Source: a bacterium (GTDB lineage Bacteria > Desulfobacterota > GWC2-55-46). Taken from it: a stretch of DNA of 5,887 bases. A program made the translations under genes and the position numbers. The stretch is from contig DAIDBB010000253.1 in assembly GCA_027310325.1 (NCBI GenBank), positions 1 to 5,887 on the forward strand, in the 5' to 3' direction. The notes beneath the pieces are model-generated. The model did no database searches, was not told where the DNA came from, and saw only the letters and a list, made by a program, of their open reading frames with translations. Numbering within the stretch: position 1 is the stretch's first letter; each line of letters starts with the position of its first letter. This document shows, piece by piece, positions 5,336 through 5,887 of the stretch.

Positions 5336-5362
5336 GATATAACTTGTGGAAATGCCGGTCAA
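5336..5362 (-). promoter_or_regulatory. Candidate sigma-70 promoter of the lipoprotein operon
   Basis: On the minus strand TTGACC (5362-5357) is followed after 15 bases by TATATC (5341-5336), a reasonable but short-spaced -35/-10 pair. Reading the -35 one base earlier as TTTGAC gives a 16-base spacer. It would give a leader of about 95 bases before the first lipoprotein gene. Bases 5352-5358 of this promoter also form one arm of a 7-bp inverted repeat with 5396-5402. Confidence 0.35.
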
Positions 5363-5490
5363 ATTTTTCCTGCTAAACTGGTATACGGAACAAACCCGGC
5401 ATCCCGTCCGTTTTGTAGGGGAGCCATTTGCATAGAATCATGGCACGTTTGCCTTTTATAGATTATAAGAAGCCGATCTTTAAAAATCAG

Positions 5491-5497
5491 GGAGGAG
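5491..5497 (+). promoter_or_regulatory. Shine-Dalgarno site of the truncated secreted-protein gene
   Basis: GGAGGAG lies five bases before the ATG at 5503 and supports this start. Upstream, TGGCAC (5441-5446) and TTATAA (5463-5468), 16 bases apart, are a weak candidate promoter. Confidence 0.75.
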
Positions 5498-5502
5498 AAA
5501 TC

Positions 5503-5887
5503 ATGAGAAGGACTTTTATCGCACTGGCTATCATGGGGGCAATGGCCTTTGCAGCGCCGCCAAGTCACGCGGAAGTGGGCGTGGATGTCAGGATAGGCAC
5601 CCCGCCTCCGCCGCCCCCTGCGCCGCCAGGACCGCCCGCAATCGTGGTCGAGGAGCCGCCGGAGATGGTATACATGCCGGAGGCCGGGGTATATGTCGCG
5701 ATAGGGACCCCCTATGACCTTTATTTCGTCAGCGGACGGTACTATTATTACACCGGCGGCTTCTGGTACGTGTCCAGCTACGGCTATGGCGGCCCGTGGG
5801 TACGCGTCGTTTATGGAAGGCTTCCCTGGGGCCTCAGAAGATACAGGGTCGATCGGTTCCACGAGTTCCGCGAACGCCAATGGGGGG
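5503..5887 (+). CDS. Secreted Pro- and Tyr-rich protein, truncated at the window edge
   Basis: The frame is open to the right edge, so only the first 128 codons are seen. Residues 1-23 are a Sec signal peptide: MRRTF, an Ala-rich core, then a likely cut after SHA. Residues 33-53 are a proline-rich linker (six consecutive Pro, then more Pro and two Glu). A domain follows from about 54 that is rich in Tyr, Trp and Gly: AGVYVAIGTPYDLYFVSGRY, YYYYTGGFWYVSSYGYGGPW and VRVVYGRLPWGLRRYRVDRF. This layout matches secreted hypothetical proteins common in Geobacter-like bacteria, in which a Pro-rich linker precedes YDLYF...YYY...FWY...GPW motifs; their function is unknown to me. The last residues turn basic and Arg-rich (RFHEFRERQW). 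It is divergent from the lipoprotein operon across a 270-bp intergenic region. It has a strong ribosome binding site. Confidence 0.82.
   Translation, partial: MRRTFIALAIMGAMAFAAPPSHAEVGVDVRIGTPPPPPPAPPGPPAIVVEEPPEMVYMPEAGVYVAIGTPYDLYFVSGRYYYYTGGFWYVSSYGYGGPWVRVVYGRLPWGLRRYRVDRFHEFRERQWG

Noticed and set aside
5441..5452. Sigma-54 promoter suggested by TGGCACGTTTGC
   Set aside because: The GG-to-GC distance is about three bases too short for a -24/-12 element.
5359..5880. Minus-strand open frame opposite the truncated secreted-protein gene
   Set aside because: The plus-strand frame has a strong ribosome site, signal peptide and coherent composition; the opposite frame has none of these and extends into the intergenic region.

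Overview
The window looks like a stretch of a Gram-negative bacterial chromosome, moderately GC-rich. It holds an outer-membrane barrel protein ending in Phe, three lipoprotein signal peptides with lipobox cysteines, and two further Sec-secreted proteins. Frequent ATA (Ile) and AGG (Arg) codons in a GC-rich background, together with this envelope gene repertoire, suggest a deltaproteobacterial or Nitrospirota-like lineage. That placement is an impression, not a demonstration. No insertion sequence, phage gene, CRISPR array or RNA gene could be supported.

Layout from left to right. (1) Bases 1-340 hold no gene. They contain a cluster of short perfect palindromes: GGGTTCGAACCC twice and four hairpins with a GAA loop. 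A bidirectional intrinsic terminator and the promoter/leader of the first gene follow. (2) Bases 341-1528 (+) encode an outer-membrane porin-like beta-barrel, closed by a strong terminator. (3) An AT-rich spacer leads to a small secreted beta-rich protein of unknown function (about 1774-2295, +). A VOC/glyoxalase-fold enzyme (2346-2774, +) follows and is probably read from the same transcript. (4) A compact three-gene minus-strand operon (5232 down to 2791) encodes an unknown lipoprotein, an M48 zinc metalloprotease lipoprotein with a TPR-like C-terminus (BepA/LoiP type), and a small PsbP/Mog1-fold-like lipoprotein. The genes are joined by an ATGA overlap and a 7-nt gap. (5) A 270-bp divergent intergenic region precedes a secreted, proline- and tyrosine-rich protein (5503 to beyond the right edge, +), which is cut by the window end.

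Six of the seven genes encode exported proteins, so the region is an envelope-biogenesis neighbourhood. The three-lipoprotein operon is the most coherent functional unit: a periplasm-facing protease co-expressed with two uncharacterised lipoproteins suggests outer-membrane quality control. The most unusual non-coding signals are the GAA-triloop palindrome cluster at the left end, a start codon sitting in the loop of a perfect 7-bp hairpin (1767-1783), and a leader hairpin whose loop could pair with the operon's own ribosome binding site (5282-5303).
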